Assembly: GCA_001870995.2 (NCBI GenBank)
Contig: MLAV02000001.1
Span: 682,001-746,000, forward strand
Length of the DNA stretch: 64,000 nt
Direction of reading: 5' to 3'
Source: Chitinophaga sp. CB10
GTDB lineage: Bacteria; Bacteroidota; Bacteroidia; Chitinophagales; Chitinophagaceae
Position numbers and translations under genes: made by a program. Positions 50,766 to 59,866 of the stretch are shown piece by piece (positions within the stretch are counted from its first letter, which is position 1; each line of letters starts with the position of its first letter). The notes below the pieces were generated by a model. That model had not been told where the DNA came from and did not search any database. It was given only the letters and a program-made list of their open reading frames with translations.

Positions 50766-53700
50766 ATGAAAAGAGCCAGTATTACTGGAAAATCATTCCT
50801 CCTGGTATGGTTAGTGGCCTCCTGCATGGCATTTTTAAGCCCTGTATATGGTCAGCAGCCTACCGGCGCATCACCCAAAGTAACAGGTAGAATTACCTCC
50901 GAATCCGGGGACCCCATTCCCGGCGCTTCCGTGGCCGTTAAAGGCACGCGTACCGGCACTGCCTCCGATGGCGACGGCCGTTTTAGTATAGACGCCGCCG
51001 TTGGGGAAATACTCGTCATCTCCTCCATGGGATACAATACCCGCGAAGTAAAAGTGCCGGCCAACAGGGTAGTGGCCATGCGCCTGCAGGAAAATGCCAC
51101 CAAGCTGAAAGATGTGATGGTGGTAGGTTATGGCACCATGAAAAAAACAGACCAGAGCAGCGCGCAGGTCTCCATCTCCGCGGCGGATATTAACAAGACC
51201 ATCAACACCACGATGGATCAGGCCATACAGGGCCGCGCCGCCGGCGTGTACGTTACCCAAAATACCGGGCAGCCGGGCGGGGGGATTTCCGTAAACGTAA
51301 GAGGGGTGAGCACCATCAGCTTCACCACGGAGCCGCTCTATGTGATCGACGGGGTGCAGATACAGCCCAAGCAGATCGAGTACGGCAACACGCCTTCGGT
51401 GAACCCGCTTGCCGGTATCAACCCTGCGGATATTGAATCCATGGAAGTATTGCAGGGGCCTTCCGCCACTGCCATCTATGGCTCCAGGGGTACCAACGGC
51501 GTGATCCTGGTGACCACCAAGCGGGGAAGCAAGGGCCTGAAAGTGGGTTACTCCTATCTCTACACCAACCAGGAACGCCCGGAACAGGTGCCTACCATGA
51601 ATCTGCAGCAGTTTGCCATCATGAGCAATGCTATTGCGCATGACCTGAACAGGACGCCGACGCCGGAGTTCCAGAACCCTTCCGTACTGGGGCCAGGCAC
51701 CAACTGGCAACGGGAACTATTCCGGCCTTCCCCACTTCAGAAGCACCAGTTTAATGTCAGCAACAGTAACAACATTACCAACTACTACATCTCCGGCGAA
51801 TACCTGAAACAGGATGGCGTGGCCACGGGTTCCAATTTTGAAAGGTATTCCTTCCGCGCCAACATGGATAACCAGGCGTTTAAATGGTTGAAGCTGAGCA
51901 CCAGCGTTAACTTCTATCAAACGAAAGAACGCCTGTCCAGCACCTCGGAAGATGTGATCCGCACGGCGCTGAACCTCGCGCCCAACGTACCGGTGAAGAA
52001 CCCGGACGGCAGCTGGGGCGGCGCTACCACCAACGAATTCGGCTCCAACGCGCAGTACGCCCCGCTCAACCCGGTGGCTATCGCCAGCCTGATCGACAAT
52101 ACATACAAACGTACCGGCGGATTAGGCGGTATGACGGTAGATATCACACCCATCCCGGGCTTGCTGATCCGTACCAACTTCAACGGGAACTTTGAATATG
52201 CCGATGGCTCCAAGTTCACGCCTACCTATCAACTCGGCTACCAGCAGAATACGGCGGCGACCATGAACGTGACCACCGCCAAAAACTTTTTCTGGATGCT
52301 GAATGAACTGATACAATATAACAGGTCGTTCGGCAAGCATGCCGTTGGCGTTATGGCCAGCCACGAAGCGCAGGCCAACAACTGGGAAGGCCTGAGCGCC
52401 ACCCGCACCGGCTTTGCCAGCAACTCCGTGCAATCCATCAACCTGGGTAACGCTACCGGGCAAACGACGGGCGCGTACAAAGGCTGGGGCTCCATGGAAT
52501 CCTACCTGGCCCGTATCAACTATACCTACCACGATAAATACATTGTCCAGTTTGTAGGCCGCGCCGATGGTTCCGCCAATTTCGGGGTGAACAGCCGCTG
52601 GGGGTACTTCCCTTCCGCCTCCGCCGCATGGCGTATTTCCCAGGAGCCGTTTATGCAATCGCTCACCTTTGTGGATGAACTGAAAATCCGCGGGGAATGG
52701 GGTAAGACGGGCAACAGCGGCCCGGGCAACCGGCAGTTCTCTAACCTGGCAGCGGTGACCACGCCGTTTGGCTCCTCCTTCCTCACTGCGCAATATGGTA
52801 ACCCTGACCTGGCCTGGGAACCGACTGAAACCAAAAACATCGGCTTCAACCTGAATATGTTCAACAACCGCATACAGCTGGAAGGTGATTTCTATATCCG
52901 CAATACGGATAAGCTGTTGCTGGAAATGCCGCTGCCGGCGCTGATGGGAACCGTGTCCGAAGGGTCTATCCGCCCGCCGGTAACCAACATCGGCAGCATG
53001 AAGAACAAAGGCTTCAACTTCACGCTGAATACCATCAACGTGCAGAACAAAGCAGGCTTTGTATGGAAAACGAATTTCAATATCTCCGCTTTCCGTTCCA
53101 CCATCACCCGGTATTATTCGGATAATGCCTTCGTTACCAAAACCCTCTGGAGCCTGAACAACTTTGCGGAACGCGCGGCGGTGGGCCAGGCTCCATGGCT
53201 GTTCTATGGTTACATATCCGAAGGATTGTTTACCTCTGTCGACGAGATCAACAAAAGCGCTGTACCCACACAGGCGGACGGGAGCCGCCTCCCGACAGCC
53301 CGCGATGGCGGCGTGTGGGTAGGAGATGTGAAGTATAAAGACCTCAACAATGATGGCGTGATCGATTCCCGCGATCAGACCTATATCGGTAACCCCTGGC
53401 CGAAATTTACATTCGGGTTTAGCAATACCTTCTCCTACAAAGGGTTTGACCTGAATATCATGATCACCGGCTCCCAGGGCAACCAGATATTCAACTATCT
53501 CCGTTTTGAAAATACACAGCCCAACAACATCGCGCTGGGAAGGAATCTTTTCCAGGAAGCGTTTGACTATGCGCGGGTGACCAACGACGGCGACAAGTCA
53601 GTAATCACCAACGCAGGTACCAGGATACCGCGGCTGGTTGCCAACGATGTAAACGGTAACGGCAACCGCTTCACGAACGATTACGTGGAAGACGGTTCCT

Positions 53701-53957
53701 ACATCCGCATTAAAAATGTGCAGCTGGGCTACAGCTTCCCTTCCTCGCTGCTGAATATGCAACGCATTGTGAAGGCGCTGCGTGTATCCATTGGCGTACA
53801 AAACCTCGCTACGTTTACCAAATACACGGGCTTTGATCCGGAAGTGGGCGCCTTTGTAGGCAAGGAAGCGCAGGTAAGCGCGCAATATATTGGCGTGGAC
53901 GCAGGCCGTTACCCGCTTACCCGCATGTATTCAGCGAGCATTGCTGTTGATTTTTAA
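50766..53957 (+). CDS. SusC/RagA-type TonB-dependent transporter of the PUL
   Basis: An outer-membrane importer of glycan oligosaccharides, 1063 residues. Signal peptide 1-29 (ending PVYGQ), carboxypeptidase-like domain (VTGRITSESGDPIPGASVAVKGTRTGTASDGDGRFSID), TonB/plug start (DVMVVGYGTMKKTDQSSAQVSI), SusC signature (LYVIDGVQIQ...INPADIESMEVLQGPSATAIYGSRGTNGVILVTTKRG) and a barrel ending in AVDF. It is the first structural gene of the PUL, 189 bases after its likely regulator. It shares only general family identity with the copy at 8287. Confidence 0.96.
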   Translation: MKRASITGKSFLLVWLVASCMAFLSPVYGQQPTGASPKVTGRITSESGDPIPGASVAVKGTRTGTASDGDGRFSIDAAVGEILVISSMGYNTREVKVPANRVVAMRLQENATKLKDVMVVGYGTMKKTDQSSAQVSISAADINKTINTTMDQAIQGRAAGVYVTQNTGQPGGGISVNVRGVSTISFTTEPLYVIDGVQIQPKQIEYGNTPSVNPLAGINPADIESMEVLQGPSATAIYGSRGTNGVILVTTKRGSKGLKVGYSYLYTNQERPEQVPTMNLQQFAIMSNAIAHDLNRTPTPEFQNPSVLGPGTNWQRELFRPSPLQKHQFNVSNSNNITNYYISGEYLKQDGVATGSNFERYSFRANMDNQAFKWLKLSTSVNFYQTKERLSSTSEDVIRTALNLAPNVPVKNPDGSWGGATTNEFGSNAQYAPLNPVAIASLIDNTYKRTGGLGGMTVDITPIPGLLIRTNFNGNFEYADGSKFTPTYQLGYQQNTAATMNVTTAKNFFWMLNELIQYNRSFGKHAVGVMASHEAQANNWEGLSATRTGFASNSVQSINLGNATGQTTGAYKGWGSMESYLARINYTYHDKYIVQFVGRADGSANFGVNSRWGYFPSASAAWRISQEPFMQSLTFVDELKIRGEWGKTGNSGPGNRQFSNLAAVTTPFGSSFLTAQYGNPDLAWEPTETKNIGFNLNMFNNRIQLEGDFYIRNTDKLLLEMPLPALMGTVSEGSIRPPVTNIGSMKNKGFNFTLNTINVQNKAGFVWKTNFNISAFRSTITRYYSDNAFVTKTLWSLNNFAERAAVGQAPWLFYGYISEGLFTSVDEINKSAVPTQADGSRLPTARDGGVWVGDVKYKDLNNDGVIDSRDQTYIGNPWPKFTFGFSNTFSYKGFDLNIMITGSQGNQIFNYLRFENTQPNNIALGRNLFQEAFDYARVTNDGDKSVITNAGTRIPRLVANDVNGNGNRFTNDYVEDGSYIRIKNVQLGYSFPSSLLNMQRIVKALRVSIGVQNLATFTKYTGFDPEVGAFVGKEAQVSAQYIGVDAGRYPLTRMYSASIAVDF

Positions 53958-53976
53958 CAGAGAAAAAAAGATTATT

Positions 53977-55626
53977 ATGACGTACAGATATTATCAATTC
54001 CTGTTTTTGATGGCGCTGGCAGCGGGTATGCTGGCCGGTTGCAGCAAAGACTTCCTGAACCGTCCACCGAAAGATCAGATTGTAGATGCCAACTTTTATC
54101 AGACTGCTGAGCAGGTTATGGCCGGCACCGGCGGGTTATACAACCAGGTATGGTTTGCTTATAACGACAAGGCCTCCCACGGCCTCGGTGATGGCAGGGG
54201 TGGAATACTGATGTCAGGCTCCTACCAGGTGGCCAACATCCGCATGCAAACCACCGATGTAACGCCGGAAGTGTACAGCGCATGGAGCGCATTCTATAAC
54301 GTGGTGGCGCAGTCCAACATGGCGATCAATAACATCACCAAATTTGCAGGCCCGGGCGTGCCGGATAATATCAAGCGCTATGGCATTGCGGAAGGCCGCT
54401 TTATGCGCGCCGTAGCCTATACCTACCTGGTGATGAACTGGGGCGCTGTGCCGGTGATAGAGGACAACCTGCAACATATGACGGATACCAACCTTACCCG
54501 CAACACGGTGGAATCCGTATGGGCGTTCATTATCCGCGATCTGCGCTATGCAGAAGAGAACCTGCCTGCTACGCCGTACCAGAAAGGCCGCATCACCAAA
54601 TGGGCCGCTAAAGGCATGCTGGCAAAGGCTTACCTGACCCGGGCAGGACTGAATCAATCCGGCGCCCGCGTACAGGCGGACCTGGACAGTGCGGCCATCC
54701 TCGCAGACGACGTGATTAAAAACAGCGGCGCATCCCTCATGGAGAATTATGAAGACCTGTTTTTAACCGCGAATAACAACAATACCGAAAGCCTCTTTGC
54801 GCTGCAATGGAAATACGACGGGGACTGGGGTACGCAGAACAGCGTGCAGGCCTTCCTCGCGTTTAGTCCGTCTATCACCGGTTTCGGAGATGGCTGGGGG
54901 TCAGATATCGGCGCCTCTTACGATCAGCTGAAACTATATTCTCCGAACGACAAAAGGCGGAAAGCCACCTTTATGTTCCCCGGTGATCACTATTCGTATA
55001 TCCATCAATCCGTGGACGATCCCAATAATCCCGGTAAGAAAATCATACAGGAACTGGATGTGCCCTGGAACTACGTAGGTACGGAACGTTATAACAACCG
55101 CGCCTGGGTGAAGAAGTATGTAGTAGGCAGGCCGGAGGATAACAATGGCAAGGTAACCCAGCAACATACCGAGATCAATACGTACATGCTGCGCCTCGCG
55201 GACGTGTACCTGGTTTATGCAGAGGCCAAACTGGGCAACGCGGCTGTGACCACGGATGCTGCCGCGCTTTCGTACGTGAATGCGCTGCGCAGGCGTGCCG
55301 GCGTAGGCGCAAAAACTTCCCTTACCTGGGAGGATATTTATGTGGAGAGAAGATTGGAGCTGGCGATGGAAGGGCAGGCGTGGTACGACCTTATCCGGCT
55401 TTATTATTATGACCCGGCCAAAGCGCTGTCCATTTTGGGCAGCCAGGATAAAGGGACTTACCGCATCGTCCCCAATGCCGAGAAAAACGCGACCAGCTGG
55501 ACGATCACTTCCGATACGCCGGACTATTACCCGGTTACGGCCAGCAATTTCCAGCTGCCGATTCCGGCGCAGGAATTATCCGCCGCGCCGAGTTTGCGCA
55601 AGCCTCCTGTTCCGTATAAATTCTAA
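53977..55626 (+). CDS. SusD/RagB-like glycan-binding lipoprotein of the PUL
   Basis: Surface lid for the SusC pore. 549 residues from the ATG at 53977; the frame is open further upstream but overlaps the end of susC. Lipobox LAGC (Cys22), SusD opening KDFLNRPPKDQIVDANFYQTAEQVMAGTGGLYNQVW, helical core with KRYGIAEGRFMRAVAYTYLVMNWGAVPV, and C-terminal LRLADVYLVYAEAKLG and VERRLELAMEGQAWYDLIR. It lies 19 bases after susC and 17 before the glycan-binding protein gene. Confidence 0.96.
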   Translation: MTYRYYQFLFLMALAAGMLAGCSKDFLNRPPKDQIVDANFYQTAEQVMAGTGGLYNQVWFAYNDKASHGLGDGRGGILMSGSYQVANIRMQTTDVTPEVYSAWSAFYNVVAQSNMAINNITKFAGPGVPDNIKRYGIAEGRFMRAVAYTYLVMNWGAVPVIEDNLQHMTDTNLTRNTVESVWAFIIRDLRYAEENLPATPYQKGRITKWAAKGMLAKAYLTRAGLNQSGARVQADLDSAAILADDVIKNSGASLMENYEDLFLTANNNNTESLFALQWKYDGDWGTQNSVQAFLAFSPSITGFGDGWGSDIGASYDQLKLYSPNDKRRKATFMFPGDHYSYIHQSVDDPNNPGKKIIQELDVPWNYVGTERYNNRAWVKKYVVGRPEDNNGKVTQQHTEINTYMLRLADVYLVYAEAKLGNAAVTTDAAALSYVNALRRRAGVGAKTSLTWEDIYVERRLELAMEGQAWYDLIRLYYYDPAKALSILGSQDKGTYRIVPNAEKNATSWTITSDTPDYYPVTASNFQLPIPAQELSAAPSLRKPPVPYKF

Positions 55627-55643
55627 TCTCAAAAAAATCACTT

Positions 55644-56876
55644 ATGAAAATTATAAAGAAAGGCTGGTTGCACATAGTGATGGGATTAATGATGATGGGT
55701 TATGTGGCCTGCTCCAAGAACGGAGATCAATCCGCTCCGCCCAGCGTTCAAAAAATCACCCTGCTGGATTCCACCCTGCAGGACAGCTCCTTTACCAAAG
55801 CCCTGCCCAATACGCTGATACTGGTCACCGGGCAAAACCTGCATGGTATGGTGAAGGTGTTGTTCAACAACCAGGAAGCCTATTTCAATCCAACGTATAA
55901 TACCAGTACGCACCTGATCATCGTAATACCGGAAAAAGCGCCTACAGAGGCCATTGACCCGCAGGTGCCGAATAAGATTAAATTCATTACCACACACGGC
56001 GAGTTTGAATACAACTTCGTCATCGATATTCCGCCTCCTTCCATTGCGAGCATTTCCAATGAGAATGCTTTGCCCGGCGATTCGGTATTCGTAAACGGCA
56101 GCAGCATGTACCTGATCAGTAAAGTGGTGCTGCCCGGCAACCGGGAGATTACGGACCTCACGACCAACCCGGCGGGAACCCGCATTGGCTTTGTGATGCC
56201 GGACCTGGGGTCGGATACCGGCCGGCTGGTGATCCATGCTAAATACGGCGCCGCCATGAGCGACGGGCCGCTGAACGACCACGAAAGCGGGGATGTGATC
56301 AGTAACCTGACCAATACGGACGAACCAGGGGAGAAGCCGGTATTCAACTGGGCCTGGTGGGGCGCGGTGCGCACCAGCGATCCCGTACTGTTCCCCGGCA
56401 CCCGCGGCGGATACCTGCAAAGCGTGTTCGGTGGGCTGGGCCCCAATGCCGGCGACTGGTGGAACGATAACAGGTCCGGTAACTTCACCAACGTACCGAT
56501 GTTTACCAGCGGTATCCCGAATGCCGAAGCGGGCAATTACGCGCTGAAGTTCGAGATGAATACGAAAGAGGCATGGTCCGCCGGTATTATGGTACTGCGG
56601 TTCAATGATAAGTTCTGCTACCGTTTTATGCCATACCTCTCCGCTGCGGACGGTAAGTTCTCTACCAAAAACAAATGGCAAACCGTTACCATTCCTATTT
56701 CACAGTTCCGCCAGACAGCGGATGGCATTGAAGGTACCGGCGCGCCGGCGCAGATGTTCGCAGATATCCTGAAGAAAGACACGGTGATATTCGGTTACCG
56801 GTTTATTACCGAGAAGGACCCGGTGGACGTCTACAACGCTGCATTCGACAATTTCAGGATCATAAAAATCAAATAG
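55644..56876 (+). CDS. Surface glycan-binding protein (SusE/F position, IPT/TIG domains)
   Basis: A lipoprotein of 410 residues that holds polysaccharide at the cell surface. Lipobox YVAC (Cys23); two Ig-like IPT/TIG modules (about 40-125: ILVTGQNLHGMVKVLFNNQ; about 130-210: SIASISNENALPGDSVFVNGSSMYLISKVVLPG); and a C-terminal beta-sandwich of about 180 residues that starts NWAWWGAVRTSDP and carries many exposed aromatics (Trp, Tyr), as in the SGBP carbohydrate-binding domain. The target glycan is not known. It follows susD by 17 bases. Confidence 0.88.
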   Translation: MKIIKKGWLHIVMGLMMMGYVACSKNGDQSAPPSVQKITLLDSTLQDSSFTKALPNTLILVTGQNLHGMVKVLFNNQEAYFNPTYNTSTHLIIVIPEKAPTEAIDPQVPNKIKFITTHGEFEYNFVIDIPPPSIASISNENALPGDSVFVNGSSMYLISKVVLPGNREITDLTTNPAGTRIGFVMPDLGSDTGRLVIHAKYGAAMSDGPLNDHESGDVISNLTNTDEPGEKPVFNWAWWGAVRTSDPVLFPGTRGGYLQSVFGGLGPNAGDWWNDNRSGNFTNVPMFTSGIPNAEAGNYALKFEMNTKEAWSAGIMVLRFNDKFCYRFMPYLSAADGKFSTKNKWQTVTIPISQFRQTADGIEGTGAPAQMFADILKKDTVIFGYRFITEKDPVDVYNAAFDNFRIIKIK

Positions 56877-56898
56877 CTGGGTGATAAAGCGTAGAAGT

Positions 56899-56932
56899 GC
56901 CGGGTGTTTCCAATTGCAGGGAACACCCCGGC
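56899..56932 (+). terminator. Internal stem-loop with U-tail between the glycan-binding and hydrolase genes
   Basis: Arms GCCGGGTGTTTCC (56899-56911) and GGGAACACCCCGGC (56919-56932) pair with one bulge and one mismatch around a 7-base loop, followed by CTTTTATTT. The form is that of a terminator or attenuator inside the PUL, 30 bases before the hydrolase ATG. Confidence 0.6.
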
Positions 56933-56961
56933 CTTTTATTTCGCCTTTCAAATTACAATTC

Positions 56962-58692
56962 ATGAAGAGAGCGCATTTAAAATACCTGTTACTGCCGATG
57001 CTGATGCCATTGATGCAGGCTTGCGGCAGGCATAAGTCGGGCGCGCCTGAAGCAGGTAACGGAAACGACACAACGAAAGTAATGGTACCGCCGGACCCGG
57101 CGGTAGCGCCTACCACCGGATTTTTTATGGACAGCTGGCAGCCCGTGCGCTTTACCGCGCCTGCGGCCGTACCGGGTACTGTGCCGGCATCGGGAGGAGT
57201 GAAGGTAATGGTGGATGCGTCGACCGTCATCTGCCGGATATCGCCGGCGTTGTTTGGGAATAACGCGAACCCCTATATGACGCAGATTGTGACGCAGCCG
57301 GTGTTGATGGAGCATATCAAGCACCTGCAGCCGGGGATTATCCGCTTCCCGGGCGGTAACCTGAGCAGTTTGTATTTCTGGAATGCGGCCCCGGGCTCGC
57401 CGCCGGCCGATGCGCCGGCCAAAATCCTGGATGGGGATGGTAAAGAGATTGATCCCAACTATTGGTACGGCAATAACGAGTTCGGACATACGCTGTCGCT
57501 GGCGAACTATTACAAGCTGTTGCAGCAAACCGGCAACGAAGGAATTATCACGATCAACTACGGGTATGCCAGGTATGGCCTTGGACCTGATCCGGTGGCG
57601 GCTGCGGCGCACCTGGCGGCGGATTGGGTGCGGCATGATAAGGGCAGGACCCGCTTCTGGGAGATCGGGAATGAGAGCAACGGCAACTGGCAGGCAGGGT
57701 ATCGGATCCGGACGGCCAACAATAAGGACGGGCAGCCGGAGTTCGTGACGGGGGAGCTCTATGGGCGCCATTTCCGGGTATTTGCGGACTCTATGCGGCG
57801 CGCCGCCGCCGAAACCGGCGCGAGGATCTACATCGGGGCGCAGCTGCTGGAAAAAGAGCCGGCTTCCTGGGCTACGGCTACGGATAAGAACTGGAATACC
57901 GGCGTGCTGACGCAGGCCGCAGCGCAGGCGGATTTCTACATCGTGCACAGCTATTTTACGCCCTATATGACCAATGCCGCACCGGCGGAGATACTGGCTA
58001 CCGCCACCAGCGGTACGGCGGAAATGATGGCCTATATCGATAAAAGCCGTAAAGCGACGAATGCGCCTGCCCGCCCGGTAGCGCTGACGGAGTGGAACAT
58101 CTTTTCCGCCGGCAGCAAGCAGATGGTATCGCAGGTAGCGGGGCTGCATGCGGTTATTGTGGTGGAGGAGCTGATCCGGCAGCAGTACGGCATGGCGAGC
58201 CGCTGGGACCTGGCCAACGCCTGGGAGAACGGCAACGACCACGGGTTGTTCAGCAAAGGGGAACCCGCATCCGGGGAATCCCTCTGGGCGCCGAGGCCGG
58301 CGTTTTATTACCTCTGGTTGCTGAAGAAGACGTTGGGCGACCGCTGCATACCGGCCACGGTGACCACCGGGCAAAAAGACGTGCTGGCTTATGCGAGCAG
58401 TTATAGCAGCGGGGAGATGCAGGTGGTGCTGGTGAATAAGGGAACAACGGCCGCGGATATTACGGTGGACTTTAAGAATTTCAAACCCGGCGGAAAGTAT
58501 TACTGGTACACGATTTCAGGGGAGAGCACGGGGTTTAGCCGGAAGGTGGTGATCAACGGCCAGGGGCCGGCGGCGAGTATAGGAGGGCCGGCGGATTATA
58601 TGGCGGTGAAGGCGTTTAGCGCGGAGGCGGCAGGAGGAGTGAGGGTGAATGTGCCGGCGATGGGAGTGGTGATTGTGCAGGTGGAGAAGTAG
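56962..58692 (+). CDS. Exported glycoside hydrolase, clan GH-A type (GH51/GH39/GH79-like)
   Basis: A lipoprotein enzyme of 576 residues (ATG 56962; lipobox MQAC, Cys21). A Pro/Gly linker precedes a TIM-barrel-like domain: ISPALFGNNANPYM, IIRFPGGNLSSLYFW, FWEIGNESNGNW (acid/base candidate Glu238 after Asn), VHSYFTPYMTNA and ALTEWNIF (nucleophile candidate Glu377). The C-terminal beta-domain (VLAYASSYSSGEMQVVLVNKGTTAADITVDF) is like those of arabinofuranosidases and relatives. The wording fits retaining clan GH-A enzymes, but I cannot fix the family or the substrate. It is the only enzyme in the PUL. Confidence 0.8.
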   Translation: MKRAHLKYLLLPMLMPLMQACGRHKSGAPEAGNGNDTTKVMVPPDPAVAPTTGFFMDSWQPVRFTAPAAVPGTVPASGGVKVMVDASTVICRISPALFGNNANPYMTQIVTQPVLMEHIKHLQPGIIRFPGGNLSSLYFWNAAPGSPPADAPAKILDGDGKEIDPNYWYGNNEFGHTLSLANYYKLLQQTGNEGIITINYGYARYGLGPDPVAAAAHLAADWVRHDKGRTRFWEIGNESNGNWQAGYRIRTANNKDGQPEFVTGELYGRHFRVFADSMRRAAAETGARIYIGAQLLEKEPASWATATDKNWNTGVLTQAAAQADFYIVHSYFTPYMTNAAPAEILATATSGTAEMMAYIDKSRKATNAPARPVALTEWNIFSAGSKQMVSQVAGLHAVIVVEELIRQQYGMASRWDLANAWENGNDHGLFSKGEPASGESLWAPRPAFYYLWLLKKTLGDRCIPATVTTGQKDVLAYASSYSSGEMQVVLVNKGTTAADITVDFKNFKPGGKYYWYTISGESTGFSRKVVINGQGPAASIGGPADYMAVKAFSAEAAGGVRVNVPAMGVVIVQVEK

Positions 58693-58717
58693 GAGGGAAG
58701 TGGATTGGTATTTTATG

Positions 58718-58747
58718 AAGGGGATAAGGCGGGAGCCTTATCCCCTT
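58718..58747 (+). terminator. PUL terminator
   Basis: Perfect 13-bp stem AAGGGGATAAGGC/GCCTTATCCCCTT with a 4-base loop, 26 bases after the hydrolase stop; a short T run follows. Confidence 0.8.
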
Positions 58748-58790
58748 TGTATGGTTAATCTATTGCCTGCATCGGGCTAATGCTTATGGA

Positions 58791-58880
58791 GCCAGGCTGT
58801 CATGGAGTTATAATACCCCTGCATCCAATCATTTTTACTCTATCCAGCCAGGCTGTCATGCAATTATAATACCCCTGCAT
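58791..58880. repeat. 34-bp direct repeat, two copies 56 bases apart
   Basis: 58791-58824 and 58847-58880 agree at 32 of 34 positions (GCCAGGCTGTCATG, two differing bases, then TTATAATACCCCTGCAT). They lie between the PUL terminator and the panC stop and code for nothing. Confidence 0.85.
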
Positions 58881-58889
58881 TAATCCCCT

Positions 58890-59756
58890 CTAAATCCTTC
58901 CCTGGATAATCATATTATCAATCAACCTTACCCCATCCAGCCACGCGGCCACTGCTGCCACCACCGTGGTATTTTCATCCGCAGGATGGTCCAGCGGATG
59001 CAAATCTCCATTGTTCAGCGTGAGGATATCCACGTATTCCGGCTCAAACCCCTGGGCTTTGAGCCCATCAAACGCCTCATGGGCGCTTTCCATGAACAGC
59101 AGGCCTTTGCCGAAGTTGTTGCGGATATGCAGGAGCGCCTGGTAGATGGCCACGGCTTTTTTCCGTGCAGCCGGCGACAGGCGGGCATTTCGGCTGCTCA
59201 TGGCCAGGCCGTCGCTCTCCCTTTCCGTTGGACATACAACTAATTCCGCGGAAGATCCGATGATTTTGAGTAACTTACTGACGATAAGGCACTGTTGCAG
59301 GTCTTTTTGTCCCATAAAAAGCTTATTCGGTTGCACGATGTCCAGCAGTTTATGCACAATCTGGCCTACCCCCTGAAAATGGCCCGGGCGGAATTTCCCT
59401 TCCAGGATGGTTTCCAGGTCGCCGAAATCATAGTGAATGTTTTCGGAGAGTCCGTTCGGATACATCTCCTCAACAGATGGCAGAAATACTATATCTGTTG
59501 ATACGTCGTTTAATTTTTTAATATCAGCTTCAATAGTAATGGGATATTTTTCAAAATCTTTCGGGTCGTTGAATTGAGTCGGGTTGACGAAGATGCTGCA
59601 GACCGTCACATCGGTTTCTTTTTTTGCGGCCTGAATAAGTGACAGGTGTCCCTGATGCAGGGCGCCCATAGTTGGCACAAAACCAATCGTTTTGCCACTC
59701 TTTCTTACCAGGTCCAGGTGCTTCTTCAGGTCAATGCTGCGCTTAAATTGATACAT
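58890..59756 (-). CDS. panC: Pantoate--beta-alanine ligase
   Basis: Joins pantoate and beta-alanine using ATP in the last step of pantothenate synthesis. The 288 residues contain the HIGH-type motif VPTMGALHQGHLSLI (His34, His37), VSIFVNPTQFN-like CSIFVNPTQFNDPKDFEKYP, FRPGHFQGVGQIVHKLLDIVQP, GQKDLQQCLIV and MSSRNARLSPAARKKA. It is divergent from the glycogen synthase-like gene. Its expected downstream neighbour panD is 12.8 kb away across the PUL. Confidence 0.97.
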   Translation of the reverse strand: MYQFKRSIDLKKHLDLVRKSGKTIGFVPTMGALHQGHLSLIQAAKKETDVTVCSIFVNPTQFNDPKDFEKYPITIEADIKKLNDVSTDIVFLPSVEEMYPNGLSENIHYDFGDLETILEGKFRPGHFQGVGQIVHKLLDIVQPNKLFMGQKDLQQCLIVSKLLKIIGSSAELVVCPTERESDGLAMSSRNARLSPAARKKAVAIYQALLHIRNNFGKGLLFMESAHEAFDGLKAQGFEPEYVDILTLNNGDLHPLDHPADENTTVVAAVAAWLDGVRLIDNMIIQGRI

Positions 59757-59817
59757 AAAACATTGTTAAAAAGGATGTTAAAACTGACAGATTGGCCAAT
59801 ATTCCTAAAAAAATCCG

Positions 59818-59825
59818 TAATTTTG
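59818..59825 (+). promoter_or_regulatory. -7 element for the glycogen synthase-like gene
   Basis: TAATTTTG, a full TAnnTTTG match, 41 bases before the ATG at 59867. A TTG lies 23 bases upstream, slightly far. Confidence 0.5.
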
Positions 59826-59866
59826 CAAGCCAAATTAAAAATTACTGCATTAATAATCAGCGTTAA

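Noticed and set aside
56989..58374. 461-codon minus-strand frame opposite the glycoside hydrolase
   Set aside because: Arg-rich translation without motifs, fully inside a well-supported gene.
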